From Paenibacillus sp. 1781tsa1 (GTDB lineage Bacteria > Bacillota > Bacilli > Paenibacillales > Paenibacillaceae): a DNA stretch of 64,000 nt. This document shows, piece by piece, positions 24,964 to 34,584 of this stretch (positions are counted from its first letter, which is position 1; every line of letters starts with the position of its first letter). The stretch covers positions 5,332,001 through 5,396,000 of the forward strand of contig NZ_JAMYWY010000001.1 of NCBI RefSeq assembly GCF_024159265.1, given 5' to 3'. The notes beneath the pieces were generated by a model, which saw only the letters and a list, made by a program, of their open reading frames with translations, did not search any database and was not told the DNA's origin. Position numbers and translations under genes: made by a program.

Positions 24964-27900
24964 CTAATGTGGTACCTGGGATTGGAAATCATTCCGACTG
25001 GATTGATCGGCGTGGTACAAGACCACGTCCCCATCTTGCATCGGCCAGCTTCTCCCCTGACTATCTATCGAACTGTAATCAAAACCTTCCATTTGCCATT
25101 GATTCATCAACGGTGCATGAATATATTGCAGATGGGGTGCATTCGTATTGCCACTGCGCAAAGTTTCGATATTGAAGTTGACTGCAATGTAACCTTCCCT
25201 CAGAAATACCTTTGCCTTGTCATCCAAACGGTTTTGTCTGGCAAGTGATTCGAGATCGGTTCCTTTGGGCACTGCATATACATCCGCTGGCAAGCTATAT
25301 TCCCCATACCAACGCTGAATCGCTGCATTCGCCCGATCCACATTAACACTGGAGGGAATATCTGTTTTTGGGCCAATGAGTGTGCGGATCTGTGAAGGAA
25401 GAATCATCCAGTCATAACGACCTACCCACGTTTTATGATGAGAGGTCTGATCCACGAAACGAACCATATGCTCAGCCACTGTACTCTGATTGCGTTCCTC
25501 TTCCGTCAGTTCATAAGTATACTGGTAGCGAGCTGTATCACCTAACTCTGTACCAGGTACATTCCGCAACCGTGAGTTCAGGACAACAAAACGTTTTTCT
25601 AAATCTTGTGCTGATCCAATACGAATGAGTCGTTCCTGTCCCCGATGGTAGTATAGATCTACTTCTTGTCGGGTGGTGCCATCTTTACTCACAAAAGAGA
25701 ACGTTGGCGTGACTCGGATACCGTCCTGTTTCCCAAACATATTACCTTTGGTCTTCAGATCAAACTTGAAATGGTAACCCGTCTTCACCGCTGCATTTCG
25801 GAAACCCTGTACCGGATGACTGCCGGGACGAATAGGCAGGACATAGGGAGCCAAATTACCTCGGGGATCTCTGTCGATACTGTTTCCACCGGTCCAGTAG
25901 CTCACACCCGTTGGTTCGGGGCTGCCCATCCGCTTGCGGAACACATTTTCCCAGTTGTAGTCTGAAATATCCGTGATGTGAAAATCATACAACCGTCCGA
26001 TAACCTCTACAGCAACGGTATCTGCTGCGACATGATGGGTCAGATTTGTGTTGGCATCCTGTTGTTCTGTCAAGTTTACAGGTGCATTCTCGGCAATATT
26101 ACGAAACTCAATCTGATAATGTCCTTCATCTACCCATACAGGAAGATAAAAAGGGGTGTCCAACTGATTTACCGGAATATCTACCCATGTCAGAGCCGGG
26201 ATGAACTGGCTTCTGGCAGCGTTATACACATCGAATGGAAAACGAACCTGTTTGATCCGGAAATATTTCGCATAATCACGGTTTCCATAACCAGGGTAAC
26301 TCGCCACATCCAAATGTTGTCCTGAGGTCGGTATACGCACAATGAATGGACGCTCTAGAATAAGTGCAGCTCTGGTCGGATCGGGTGTAGTCTTCTGATT
26401 ATGCGGCTGATCATCTGACACCCAAGCATAGTTCACAACTGGAGTATGTACTGTCACCGAGTTGATACCTTGGATGGGGAACTTCTGATCCTGCCCTCCG
26501 TTAACATTGCCAGGGAGCAGTCCATACGTAATCTCACCCGTGGTCGACTGGTTAGCTTTGTTCATCAATGTGTTCTTGATCGTCAGACGGTTCTGGTACA
26601 GAACATCATCTCCAATCATGCCAGGTTGCGGGATCGTCCCAGGTCTTGGAGCGGTTTTCTCCAATGGGGCAGGATCCATAATTGTCGCTCTATTAAAGGT
26701 CACCTTGTCGTTATTAACAGTGTTCTCTCTAACCTTCGCTTCAGCTTCAGATTGAAACAATGACGTTTCATCCGGCGTAGGCGGTTCAGCCGAACCACCC
26801 GGAACCCCTCTGATGCCAAGATCAATTTCTTGACATGGCGCAGGTTTCACATGATTGGTAACCGTAGTATCCATAGCCGATTGCAAAGTCGGCGGTGTAT
26901 ATGCATTGGGCATCAGGGTCACGGTGTCACCATAACCGCCTAGTGCATAGTTAGATACTTTGGCCTCATTTAACTTGTATACCTCCAGGTTATCGATCTG
27001 CCAATAGCTATATGTCCTTGTTACTTGCATAGACTTATCCCCAGGCACATCAATTTCTCTGGGCTCAGGAGGTGTTCCTGGATCCCCCTCACCACTAGAC
27101 GCTCTTCCCGGAATCGTCCAGGTTTTATGATAAACCCTTTTCACAGGAACCGTGTAAGTCACCGTTCCTGTCATGTTAACCCAACGGTGCTGAAACAGAT
27201 ATTCCTTGGTCAAGACATTGGCATAGAGATCTTCCGAAGTCGGAATACCACGGGTAACATCGAACTTCTCAGATCCCCGATCGTCTGCTTTCAACACACC
27301 CCGAACAGACGGGTCCATAACCGATGCTTCAATAACCGTGCCTCTACTAGGTGGGCTGATGGTCACAGAGCAAGCGTTCACAGGATCGCCCCCCGGATCG
27401 CCATCATTACCACCTTCTCCATTATTCGTGCAGTCCTTCACCTCAAGCACCTGAGTCCCTTGTTCATCCAGTTGCTGGGCAGAATCAAGAAAATGGGCTT
27501 TTATCGTAGTGCTGCCCACGATCCCTTTTGTCGTAATTTTGCCATCAGCACCGATCGTGGCTATTGTTGGATTCGAGCTCTGCCACGTCAATTTGGGATG
27601 AGCTGTCAGTTTATGAACAGTGCGATCCGGTTTGGTTAGAACTGCTTCTGCCTGTAGAGGTGTCGTATTGGCTTTACAAGCATTCGGCAGATTCACAACG
27701 AGTCCTGTCTCAGACGTGACTGTTATGGTCGCAGTATCGGAGATCAGGTATGTACCATTGTTCCAGATCGCACGCACAGTAACCGTGCCTGGACTTTCGG
27801 CCGTTAACATGCCTGTTTTCAACTCGACACTCGCAATTGTCTCGTCAGAAGAAAACCATTTGATCTCTGCTTCTCTTCGGGATACGTCGATGCCCTCACC

Positions 27901-28635
27901 AAAAGCTACCGCACCATAGCCCTTCGTCTTCACCAAGGCTTCCATCTGCTGGGTTTGCCCTATTGTGAGGGTTGAATCTGGGGTTACATCGATTTCTTTT
28001 TCTTCTTCCAAATCTCCTTCCCAGATGATATCCATGGGCGTAAAATAAGAAACATTGTATTTAGGACAGCCCGCCGTTGTTTGCCCACCATTTGCAAATG
28101 GACTCTTGTCTGTTGGTATGTGGTATCCTCCAGTAATCGTTCTTATTGCAACAATTGTTGAAGGAAAAGGTGGGGCAGGGTCTCCCACACCGGTATATGA
28201 ATCTTGATCTGCTCTCCCCTGATAATTAACATCATGGATCCGGACATTAAGGATGCTTGAGGCTTCAACTCGTCTAGAATTATAATCAGGCCAGTTTTCT
28301 GCAGGCCATCTACTGAAATCTACACTATCCGGAACTTCTGCAGCAGCAGGGAATGGACTGGAGCAGCTCCCTGCATTATTCGCATAAGTTGGTCCCCCAG
28401 CATGGTCAGCTCTAAATTGTCCACTATCAACTTGGTACCAATATACTCCTGGCCTCCCTACAGTAGGAGTGGCTAGTATTGTAACCTTCCGAGGGTTTTT
28501 CATAGATTTAGGTCCATACTCATCTGTAGCAGCATGAACAACGTTCATAGGAAAGTAAAATACGAAAAATAATAATATTTGTGAAATAAAGATACACACT
28601 AAAATACTAGCTGAAAAATAATTAAGCTTTTTCAT
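24964..28635 (-). CDS. large secreted protein with Big_2 repeats, function unknown
   Basis: Not recognised as a whole. A 1,223-aa exported protein: signal peptide at residues 1-35 (cleavage near VHAATD), a Cys-containing N-terminal region to about 205, two Big_2 Ig-like repeats (about 212-305 and 320-400: 'IKWFSSDETIASVELKTG', 'LTWQSSNPTIATIGADG'), a Gly/Asn/Asp-rich linker (NNGEGGNDGDPGGDP), then some 800 residues of beta-rich sequence starting with 'RGTVIEASVMDPSVRGVLKA'. The later part may correspond to the uncharacterised DUF5704 type, a recollection I cannot check. No LPXTG or SLH anchor is present. It follows the SLH-protein gene by 27 nt, so the two are probably one operon and the SLH protein may tether it. 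The ribosome site is weak. Confidence 0.7.
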   Translation of the reverse strand: MKKLNYFSASILVCIFISQILLFFVFYFPMNVVHAATDEYGPKSMKNPRKVTILATPTVGRPGVYWYQVDSGQFRADHAGGPTYANNAGSCSSPFPAAAEVPDSVDFSRWPAENWPDYNSRRVEASSILNVRIHDVNYQGRADQDSYTGVGDPAPPFPSTIVAIRTITGGYHIPTDKSPFANGGQTTAGCPKYNVSYFTPMDIIWEGDLEEEKEIDVTPDSTLTIGQTQQMEALVKTKGYGAVAFGEGIDVSRREAEIKWFSSDETIASVELKTGMLTAESPGTVTVRAIWNNGTYLISDTATITVTSETGLVVNLPNACKANTTPLQAEAVLTKPDRTVHKLTAHPKLTWQSSNPTIATIGADGKITTKGIVGSTTIKAHFLDSAQQLDEQGTQVLEVKDCTNNGEGGNDGDPGGDPVNACSVTISPPSRGTVIEASVMDPSVRGVLKADDRGSEKFDVTRGIPTSEDLYANVLTKEYLFQHRWVNMTGTVTYTVPVKRVYHKTWTIPGRASSGEGDPGTPPEPREIDVPGDKSMQVTRTYSYWQIDNLEVYKLNEAKVSNYALGGYGDTVTLMPNAYTPPTLQSAMDTTVTNHVKPAPCQEIDLGIRGVPGGSAEPPTPDETSLFQSEAEAKVRENTVNNDKVTFNRATIMDPAPLEKTAPRPGTIPQPGMIGDDVLYQNRLTIKNTLMNKANQSTTGEITYGLLPGNVNGGQDQKFPIQGINSVTVHTPVVNYAWVSDDQPHNQKTTPDPTRAALILERPFIVRIPTSGQHLDVASYPGYGNRDYAKYFRIKQVRFPFDVYNAARSQFIPALTWVDIPVNQLDTPFYLPVWVDEGHYQIEFRNIAENAPVNLTEQQDANTNLTHHVAADTVAVEVIGRLYDFHITDISDYNWENVFRKRMGSPEPTGVSYWTGGNSIDRDPRGNLAPYVLPIRPGSHPVQGFRNAAVKTGYHFKFDLKTKGNMFGKQDGIRVTPTFSFVSKDGTTRQEVDLYYHRGQERLIRIGSAQDLEKRFVVLNSRLRNVPGTELGDTARYQYTYELTEEERNQSTVAEHMVRFVDQTSHHKTWVGRYDWMILPSQIRTLIGPKTDIPSSVNVDRANAAIQRWYGEYSLPADVYAVPKGTDLESLARQNRLDDKAKVFLREGYIAVNFNIETLRSGNTNAPHLQYIHAPLMNQWQMEGFDYSSIDSQGRSWPMQDGDVVLYHADQSSRNDFQSQVPH

Positions 28636-28662
28636 TACAACTTGCTCACCATCCTGATAAGA

Positions 28663-29922
28663 CTACCTTTGAATTCTAAATTCTCCTTCTGTATCTGATT
28701 TCAAAAAATAAGACCAGGATTTATTCCTTAAAGTCGATGTAGTCCAAAATCTTTTCTGTAATCCTTTTTTTATAAGTTCTCCTGAATCCATAGGAATTGT
28801 CACAATACTTTGTTTCTTAGCTAAGTCTAAATCAAGACGATTGAATTGTATTAACGAATCCGAAAGACCTTGGTTAAATGTAATTAAATTCGAGGTTTCT
28901 AGATTAGATGTAAATGACACATCTGCAAAAGTTCTATAGGAGCCACTTGCATACTTATCCGGAAGAAAAAGCTTCGCGTAAATACCCCTCGGCTTATTTT
29001 GAGTAGCGTCTACAACGATAAACCGATGAATTTTTAATACACCAGATTTATTGCTTAAATTTATATTTCCTTTGGATAAATCGGATATCATGATCGAACC
29101 TGAACTATACTTATAATTACTAATTGTCGTTAAATTCGTACCCGTCGTGCCGACCTCTCTCATCTCATTCAAGTCACTATACTTCCCGGCATCCGTGCCC
29201 TCTACGTCCATATAACGCAGCAAAATGGCCGATACTTCTGAACGAGTGGTAGAATCGGCAGGCTTTAATGTGCCATCCTGGAATCCACCGACAATGCCTG
29301 TCCCACGAACAAGGGCAAGATACGGAATCTGCTCGGCACGAATGGTGCCGCGGTTCACTTCCGGTGTGGGAAGTAGCGTATTTGTCGTATCCTTAAAAGC
29401 ATCCTGGAAGCTGGCTCCGGACTTGATCAGTCCATTGGCAATCCATTTCATCATCTCGTAACGCGTTAGCTCCGCATTCGGATTGAAACCTTTGGCGTAA
29501 TCACCAGCATTAATGAATCCTTGTCCTACAAGCTGGCTAACTGCTGCTTCAGACCAATGCCCCTTGAGATCAGCAAAGGGATTCTGCACCTGTACCTTTT
29601 CCAGTCCAGTCGCACGGGCAAGTATTGTCGCATATTCCCCACGTGTGATTTTGCCATTGGGACGAAACGTTCCGTCTTGGTAACCAGAGATCAGATTTTT
29701 TTCATAAGCTTTGGCAATTGTTGCTTGAGCCCAATGCCCCTTGATATCCTTGAACTTGCTAAGGGCAGTATCACTTGTTACCGACTCCGCATTCGCTGTT
29801 GACGTCAAATGTACGGGGCCAATCGGTAATAGTGTTGTTGCCAATACAGCTGTCGTTAACAATCCAACGATCCAAACAATCCGTTTTTTCTTCTTCTCAT
29901 GACCTTCAATTTGTTTCTTCAA
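28663..29922 (-). CDS. S-layer homology (SLH) domain protein
   Basis: A 419-aa secreted cell-wall-bound protein. A highly basic N-terminus (KKKKR) precedes a signal peptide ending near TANAES. Three SLH repeats follow: FKDIKGHWAQATIAKAYEKN (about 55-100), FADLKGHWSEAAVSQLVGQG (about 115-160) and a third around TIRAEQIPYLALVRG (about 190-240), which bind pyruvylated secondary wall polymer. The C-terminal 180 residues are a unique domain without known motif. The TTG at 29922 is favoured: AGGAG is 10 nt before it, while the GTG three codons upstream has only 1 nt of spacing. It probably starts an operon with the large Big_2 protein and may form a surface complex with it. Confidence 0.87.
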   Translation of the reverse strand: MKKQIEGHEKKKKRIVWIVGLLTTAVLATTLLPIGPVHLTSTANAESVTSDTALSKFKDIKGHWAQATIAKAYEKNLISGYQDGTFRPNGKITRGEYATILARATGLEKVQVQNPFADLKGHWSEAAVSQLVGQGFINAGDYAKGFNPNAELTRYEMMKWIANGLIKSGASFQDAFKDTTNTLLPTPEVNRGTIRAEQIPYLALVRGTGIVGGFQDGTLKPADSTTRSEVSAILLRYMDVEGTDAGKYSDLNEMREVGTTGTNLTTISNYKYSSGSIMISDLSKGNINLSNKSGVLKIHRFIVVDATQNKPRGIYAKLFLPDKYASGSYRTFADVSFTSNLETSNLITFNQGLSDSLIQFNRLDLDLAKKQSIVTIPMDSGELIKKGLQKRFWTTSTLRNKSWSYFLKSDTEGEFRIQR

Positions 29923-30268
29923 TCTACTCACGCTCCTATGTACCTTAGTATGGGGATGCTTTACTTGGTCAACCTAGTCACTTCTCTTCATAACCAAAAC
30001 CTAAATTTGCCATAATAATCAATATTCTACCATGTTGTACTAGGCTATTGGTATTATTTTTCGTCCATCCCCATCACTTCAAGGCGTGCAACGCTCCTTC
30101 CATAGACCCACTTCATTCGCTTAAAACACAAAAAAAGGCCATGAATCCGCAGATTCATAGCCTTATGCTTTAAGGGTGTGGTCTTTCTTATGATATTGGA
30201 AAATGAACTCACTCATAGAATAAACCATATCATTCCATTTGATCAACCTTTTTTTATTTCATCCAGCT
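29923..30268. other. gap upstream of the SLH gene
   Basis: This 346-bp stretch holds the terminator of the lpl-like operon (30130-30164) and presumably the promoter of the SLH operon. A TAGAAT hexamer (minus strand, near 30030) could be a -10 element, but no good -35 partner is visible. No ORF or RNA gene is seen. Confidence 0.4.
30130..30164 (-). terminator. terminator of the lpl-like operon
   Basis: A 13-bp stem with two mismatches or wobbles (AAGGCTATGAATC/GATTCATGGCCTT) followed by a seven-T run on the minus strand, about 105 nt after the last gene. Confidence 0.8.
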
Positions 30269-31780
30269 TTATTTTCCGTTCAATTCCTTATAGGATGCTT
30301 CCAATTCCGTGATCAATTGATCACCACCGGCTTTTCTCCAGCTTGCGATTTCCTGCTCCCAACCTGCATCATCGATTTTACCCATAATGTACTTGGTCTG
30401 CGCATCCCATATCATCTGATCCAGCTCCTGACCACGCTCGGTATAGATCGCCGAAGACAAGGTGAGTGCCGGATTGGCAATGGCGTACTGCTCATTCTCA
30501 CGCGCCATCTTTGTACCTTTCATACCAATGGGAACATCGACCAGTTCAGCCACGTTATAACCTTCAATGCTTAACAAATTATCCCGATATGGCTTCACTT
30601 CACGCTGATAAGCGTCGAAATCTTTGAGTTCGGTTTTGCCATCCGCAGTCTTGGTATAGTGCACATCGAGCAATCCACGGAGCTGCAACGTGCTCAATTC
30701 CTCATCCATCAACTGATCCAGGAAGGTAAGAACCTTCTTCAATTGCTCCTCATCCGTAACGGATGCTTTCGGAATGACCAGCATTCCGTAGTTCCCAGGC
30801 TCTCCGGCGATGCGAATACCATCGGTTCCTTGGAACGGAGCCACGTCAATCTCTCCATCCGGAGCGTTAGGTGTAAGCCGCTGCTGAGAGGACTTTCCGT
30901 TCTGGGCCACACCGTTAAGCTTCATGCCAACCAGGCCGGAATCCATTTTTTTGTCCGCATCAGAAGGGTCAAGAGCTGGGAAATCACTGTTAATCAGTCC
31001 CTCGCTAAACAGACGCTTGAAGAGCTTCATTGTGTCCACGTATTCGGTGGTCAAGAACTCCGGGGTCAGTTTCCCTGCTTCATCCACACCCCATTTGTTG
31101 ACGCCGCCAATACTTACAGCAATCCGCGTCAGTGGGGAAGAGACACCCTCATTATACTTTTTGAAGAGCAGTGCACCGTACGTATCTTCCTTCCCATTCC
31201 CGTCAGGGTCATCCTTACGAATAGAGCGCATCACTTCATACCACTCATCCAGCGTTTTGGGTATATCCAGCTTCAATGTATCAAACCAGTCCTTGCGATA
31301 TACGATCGCAGTCCGTCCAATATCCCGGAAGTTCGGAATACCGTAGACCTTGCCTTCAATTTTGATATTGTTAAAATAAGCTTCGGATTGGGCAGATAGG
31401 TTTTTATAATCCTTCAGGTAAGGCCCCAGTTCCCAGAACAGTCCCGTTTTGGCGGCATTAAATGTTGTCGGTACATAATTCACACGCATAATGGTCGGCA
31501 TCTCGCCTGAAGCAACCATAACGTTCACTTTATCATCAAAAGCAGACTGTGGAATCCACTGTACATTAACATCCGTATTGGTATATTCCTCAATCTTCTG
31601 TTCAATCCCGTTCTCCTTGGCCGGTATATCACCTACCTGCATTAAAGAGATGGAAATGGGAAGTTTACCTTCCCCTGCAGCAGGCGCTTTTTCTCCCCCA
31701 CAACCTGCAAGCAACCCAGCGGACATTGCACCAATTACAACGATTCCGCCTAAACGGGACATTGGACCTTTTGGACTCAT
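30269..31780 (-). CDS. carbohydrate ABC transporter binding lipoprotein, LplA/YtcQ-like (second copy)
   Basis: A 503-aa extracellular solute-binding lipoprotein. The signal peptide ends with the lipobox LLAGCGG (Cys about 27). Conserved family-1-type elements include 'YTNTDVNVQWIPQSAFDDKV', 'YGIPNFRDIGRTAIVYRKDW' and 'DPDGNGKEDTYG', a Ca2+-type loop typical of the LplA/YtcQ group. The frame runs 13 codons further upstream, but the ATG at 31780 has AAAGGAGAG 7 nt before it. It is closely similar along its length to the binding protein at 33017-34516, so the operon has two paralogous receptors around one permease pair. The ligand is likely a plant-wall (rhamnogalacturonan-type) oligosaccharide, inferred from the GH105 neighbour. 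Confidence 0.9.
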   Translation of the reverse strand: MSPKGPMSRLGGIVVIGAMSAGLLAGCGGEKAPAAGEGKLPISISLMQVGDIPAKENGIEQKIEEYTNTDVNVQWIPQSAFDDKVNVMVASGEMPTIMRVNYVPTTFNAAKTGLFWELGPYLKDYKNLSAQSEAYFNNIKIEGKVYGIPNFRDIGRTAIVYRKDWFDTLKLDIPKTLDEWYEVMRSIRKDDPDGNGKEDTYGALLFKKYNEGVSSPLTRIAVSIGGVNKWGVDEAGKLTPEFLTTEYVDTMKLFKRLFSEGLINSDFPALDPSDADKKMDSGLVGMKLNGVAQNGKSSQQRLTPNAPDGEIDVAPFQGTDGIRIAGEPGNYGMLVIPKASVTDEEQLKKVLTFLDQLMDEELSTLQLRGLLDVHYTKTADGKTELKDFDAYQREVKPYRDNLLSIEGYNVAELVDVPIGMKGTKMARENEQYAIANPALTLSSAIYTERGQELDQMIWDAQTKYIMGKIDDAGWEQEIASWRKAGGDQLITELEASYKELNGK

Positions 31781-31888
31781 GAACCATCTCTCCTTTTTGA
31801 TAGCCAAATTGTTCAGCAATCTTGCCTCATTTCACTCAAATCAACGATGTATGCGCTATCATAAATGATCTGAAGAAAAGAACCAGCA

Positions 31889-32992
31889 TTACGCCAGTTC
31901 AATCTCCACCCCTGCCAAAATGAACGGAGCGACCGACTTCGGATCATTGATCCGAATGGACTCGGTCACATAATACTCATAGGACCCGTCACGATACGGG
32001 CTTCCTCCAAGACCTGCTCCGCCATTACACTGCGTCAAGGACAGCACGCCTTCACGATCCGTTTGCAGCAGATGCTGTAGCAGACCCTGGTACCCTTTTT
32101 CCGCAACCGCTTTGAACTTGCCGCTTAGATATCCTTTACGTACACCTTTGGCCAATGCATAGACAAACATTGAGGTGCCGGAAGCCTCCAGATAGTTTCG
32201 CTCACGTCCCGGCTGATCCAGCAGATGTGGCCATAGTCCGGTCTGTTGGTCCTGCACATGCAGCAGAGCGTTTGCTACCCGTTCGAAGATGCCCACAATC
32301 TGCCCGCGCTGCGGATGATCTACCGGCAGATGATCCAATGTATCCACAACCGCCATCACATACCAGCCCATCGCCCGGCTCCAGACATGCGGAGAACATC
32401 CCGTCTCCCCCGAACTCCAGCGCTGCTCTTTGCTCTCATCCCAGGCATGGTACAAGAGACCACTACGCGAATCACGTGTACGTTGCTCCACCAGCAAGAG
32501 CTGCAGAGCCGCCTTGTCGAACCACTTCTCTTCACCCGTCACCGCGCCATACTGGGTCAGATACGGAGTGGCCATATACAATCCATCCAGCCACATCTGG
32601 AAAGGGTAAATCTTCTTATGCCAGAACCCACCTTCACTCGTATGTGGCTGTCCCTTGAGCTGAATCATAAGCAACTCCGCAGCTTTGCGGTACTTTTCTT
32701 CACCCGTTTTCTCATGCAGTAGGAACAGTGATTTTCCCTGATTGATCTGATCCAGATTATATTCCTCAACCGTATAGGAACGAATCGAGCCATCTTCCTG
32801 AACAAAGTGATCCATTAGCTCACGAATGTAGTCAAAATACTTTTGCTCCCCGGTTTGCGTGTACAGCTCCTCCAGTGCTTTCAGAAAGCAACCATTCTCA
32901 TAATGCCAAGTGGAGTACAGCTCATGGTTGCGATAACTTTCCATGAATTGCTGTGCCATGCGCACCGATGTGAATTGCAGTGTTTCTTTCAT
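31889..32992 (-). CDS. GH88/GH105 unsaturated rhamnogalacturonyl hydrolase (YteR-like)
   Basis: A 367-aa (alpha/alpha)6-barrel hydrolase that removes the terminal unsaturated galacturonic acid from pectin-lyase products inside the cell. Family features: 'FWHKKIYPFQMWLDGLYMA', holding the catalytic Asp in MWLDG (about residue 142), 'LLYHAWDESKEQRWS' and 'HVWSRAMGWYVMAVVD'. It has no signal peptide, consistent with action on imported disaccharide. The ATG at 32992 has GGAGG 8 nt upstream; an in-frame TTG lies two codons before. Its place between the two binding-protein genes ties the operon to pectin (rhamnogalacturonan) use, as in the B. subtilis yte/ytc cluster. Confidence 0.9.
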   Translation of the reverse strand: MKETLQFTSVRMAQQFMESYRNHELYSTWHYENGCFLKALEELYTQTGEQKYFDYIRELMDHFVQEDGSIRSYTVEEYNLDQINQGKSLFLLHEKTGEEKYRKAAELLMIQLKGQPHTSEGGFWHKKIYPFQMWLDGLYMATPYLTQYGAVTGEEKWFDKAALQLLLVEQRTRDSRSGLLYHAWDESKEQRWSSGETGCSPHVWSRAMGWYVMAVVDTLDHLPVDHPQRGQIVGIFERVANALLHVQDQQTGLWPHLLDQPGRERNYLEASGTSMFVYALAKGVRKGYLSGKFKAVAEKGYQGLLQHLLQTDREGVLSLTQCNGGAGLGGSPYRDGSYEYYVTESIRINDPKSVAPFILAGVEIELA

Positions 32993-33016
32993 GATCAAGC
33001 CTCCGCTTCCGGCTCT

Positions 33017-34516
33017 TTATTGAGCCTGTTTTTTATAATCTTCGGCATATTCCTCACGAATCTTGTTTCCACCCGCATTGCCCCAATTCTCGATTTCCTT
33101 TTCCCAGCCACTTAGATCGATCTTGCCCATAATGTATTTGGTTTGCGCATCTGCAATGACCTGATCCAGATCGGCCCCGCGGTCACCATATGTTGGAGAA
33201 TATAACGTCAGCGCAGGGTTTGGCACAGCGTGCTCCGCCAGTTCCTTCGCAAGCGCCGTACCTTTTTCACCCAGTTCGGTATCCTTCAATTTCGGTACGT
33301 TATACCCTTCGACATAAGGAAGGTTGTCACGGTAAGGCTTCACTTCACGCTGGAATGCATCGAAGTCACTCATCTCCACCTGATCTTCGCTCACTTTGGT
33401 GTAATGTTTATCTTCCATACCACGCATCAACAGGGTAGCCATCTCAGGGTCCATCAGTTTATCCAGGAAGGAGAGCAGGTTCTTGAGTTCTTCTTCCGAT
33501 TTCACCGTCGATTTAGGGAATGCCAGAATTCCCGAATTACCCGTCTGTCCTGCAACACGATCTCCGTTCGGTCCAAGCAAACCAGCGATGTCTACCACAC
33601 CATCCGGATTGTTTTTAGACAGACGCTCTTGCTGACTTTTTCCATTCTGGGCGACACCAACACGGATACCCACAACACCGGAATCATACTTTTTCTCCGC
33701 TTCCGTAGAGTCGAATACGGCAAAGTCCTGGTTCAGCAGTTTCTCATCATACAACCGTTTCAGCAGCTCCAGCACCTGCATATATTCCGGCGTCATGAAT
33801 TCAGGCGTGAAGCTGCCATCTTCCTCGACCTTCCACTTGTTAGGTGCACCAAAACTTACGCCCAGCCGCGTCGTGAAGGAATATTGGTCCTCATTATATT
33901 TTTTGAAAAGCATCAACCCAAACGTATTATCCTGACCATCTCCATCCGGATCGGAGGTTGCCAGTGTTTTAATCGTTTCATACCATTCATCGGGTGTGGT
34001 TGGCACCTTAAGATTCAGCTTCTCGAACCAGTCCTTGCGATAGATCACTGTAGCCCGCGCGATATCCGAGAAAACTGGAACCCCATAGATTTTGCCCTCT
34101 ACCTTGATGTTGTCAAAAAAACGCTCGTTCTGTGCCGACAGATTTTTGTAGTCTTTCAGCAAAGGCCCCACTTCCCAGAACACGTCATTACGCATTGCGC
34201 TGGTCACGGTAGGGTTATACTGCACCTTCACAATTTTCGGCATATCGCTTGAAGCGATCATCACGTTAATTTTGTCATTATAGGCCGAAGCCGGAATCCA
34301 CTGAATATCCAGCTTGGTATTGGTATACGCTTCAATCTTTTGCTGAACTTCATTGCCTTTGCTTGGCACATCACCCACCTGTGCAATGGCTATGGACACA
34401 TTTTGTACGCCACCCTCGGCAGCCTGACCCTCGTCTGATCCGCATCCTGCCAGCAAACCTGTTACAAGTGCCAGTGAGCTCAAAACAGCTACGGCTTTCT
34501 TTTTTGTTGCTTTCAT
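33017..34516 (-). CDS. carbohydrate ABC transporter binding lipoprotein, LplA/YtcQ-like (first copy)
   Basis: A 499-aa lipoprotein (basic N-terminus MKATKKKAVAVL, lipobox LLAGCGS) of the same type as the protein at 30269-31780; the pair share long runs such as 'LKDYKNLSAQ' and 'YRKDWFEKLNLKVPTTPDEW' (variants). It would capture an oligosaccharide and hand it to the two permeases encoded just upstream. AGGGAGG is about 10 nt before the ATG; an overlapping out-of-frame ATG-TTA-TGA mini-ORF lies within that spacer. No ATPase gene is in the operon, so a shared MsmX-type ATPase elsewhere must energise it. Confidence 0.92.
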   Translation of the reverse strand: MKATKKKAVAVLSSLALVTGLLAGCGSDEGQAAEGGVQNVSIAIAQVGDVPSKGNEVQQKIEAYTNTKLDIQWIPASAYNDKINVMIASSDMPKIVKVQYNPTVTSAMRNDVFWEVGPLLKDYKNLSAQNERFFDNIKVEGKIYGVPVFSDIARATVIYRKDWFEKLNLKVPTTPDEWYETIKTLATSDPDGDGQDNTFGLMLFKKYNEDQYSFTTRLGVSFGAPNKWKVEEDGSFTPEFMTPEYMQVLELLKRLYDEKLLNQDFAVFDSTEAEKKYDSGVVGIRVGVAQNGKSQQERLSKNNPDGVVDIAGLLGPNGDRVAGQTGNSGILAFPKSTVKSEEELKNLLSFLDKLMDPEMATLLMRGMEDKHYTKVSEDQVEMSDFDAFQREVKPYRDNLPYVEGYNVPKLKDTELGEKGTALAKELAEHAVPNPALTLYSPTYGDRGADLDQVIADAQTKYIMGKIDLSGWEKEIENWGNAGGNKIREEYAEDYKKQAQ

Positions 34517-34584
34517 AACATGAGAACCTCCCTTTTTATGCAGTCATATTGTCATATTAAACTGACTTTGAAGCATGTGACGAC

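Noticed and set aside
33230..34252. 340-codon open frame on the plus strand opposite a binding-protein gene
   Set aside because: Antisense shadow; the minus-strand gene has signal peptide, lipobox and paralogue.
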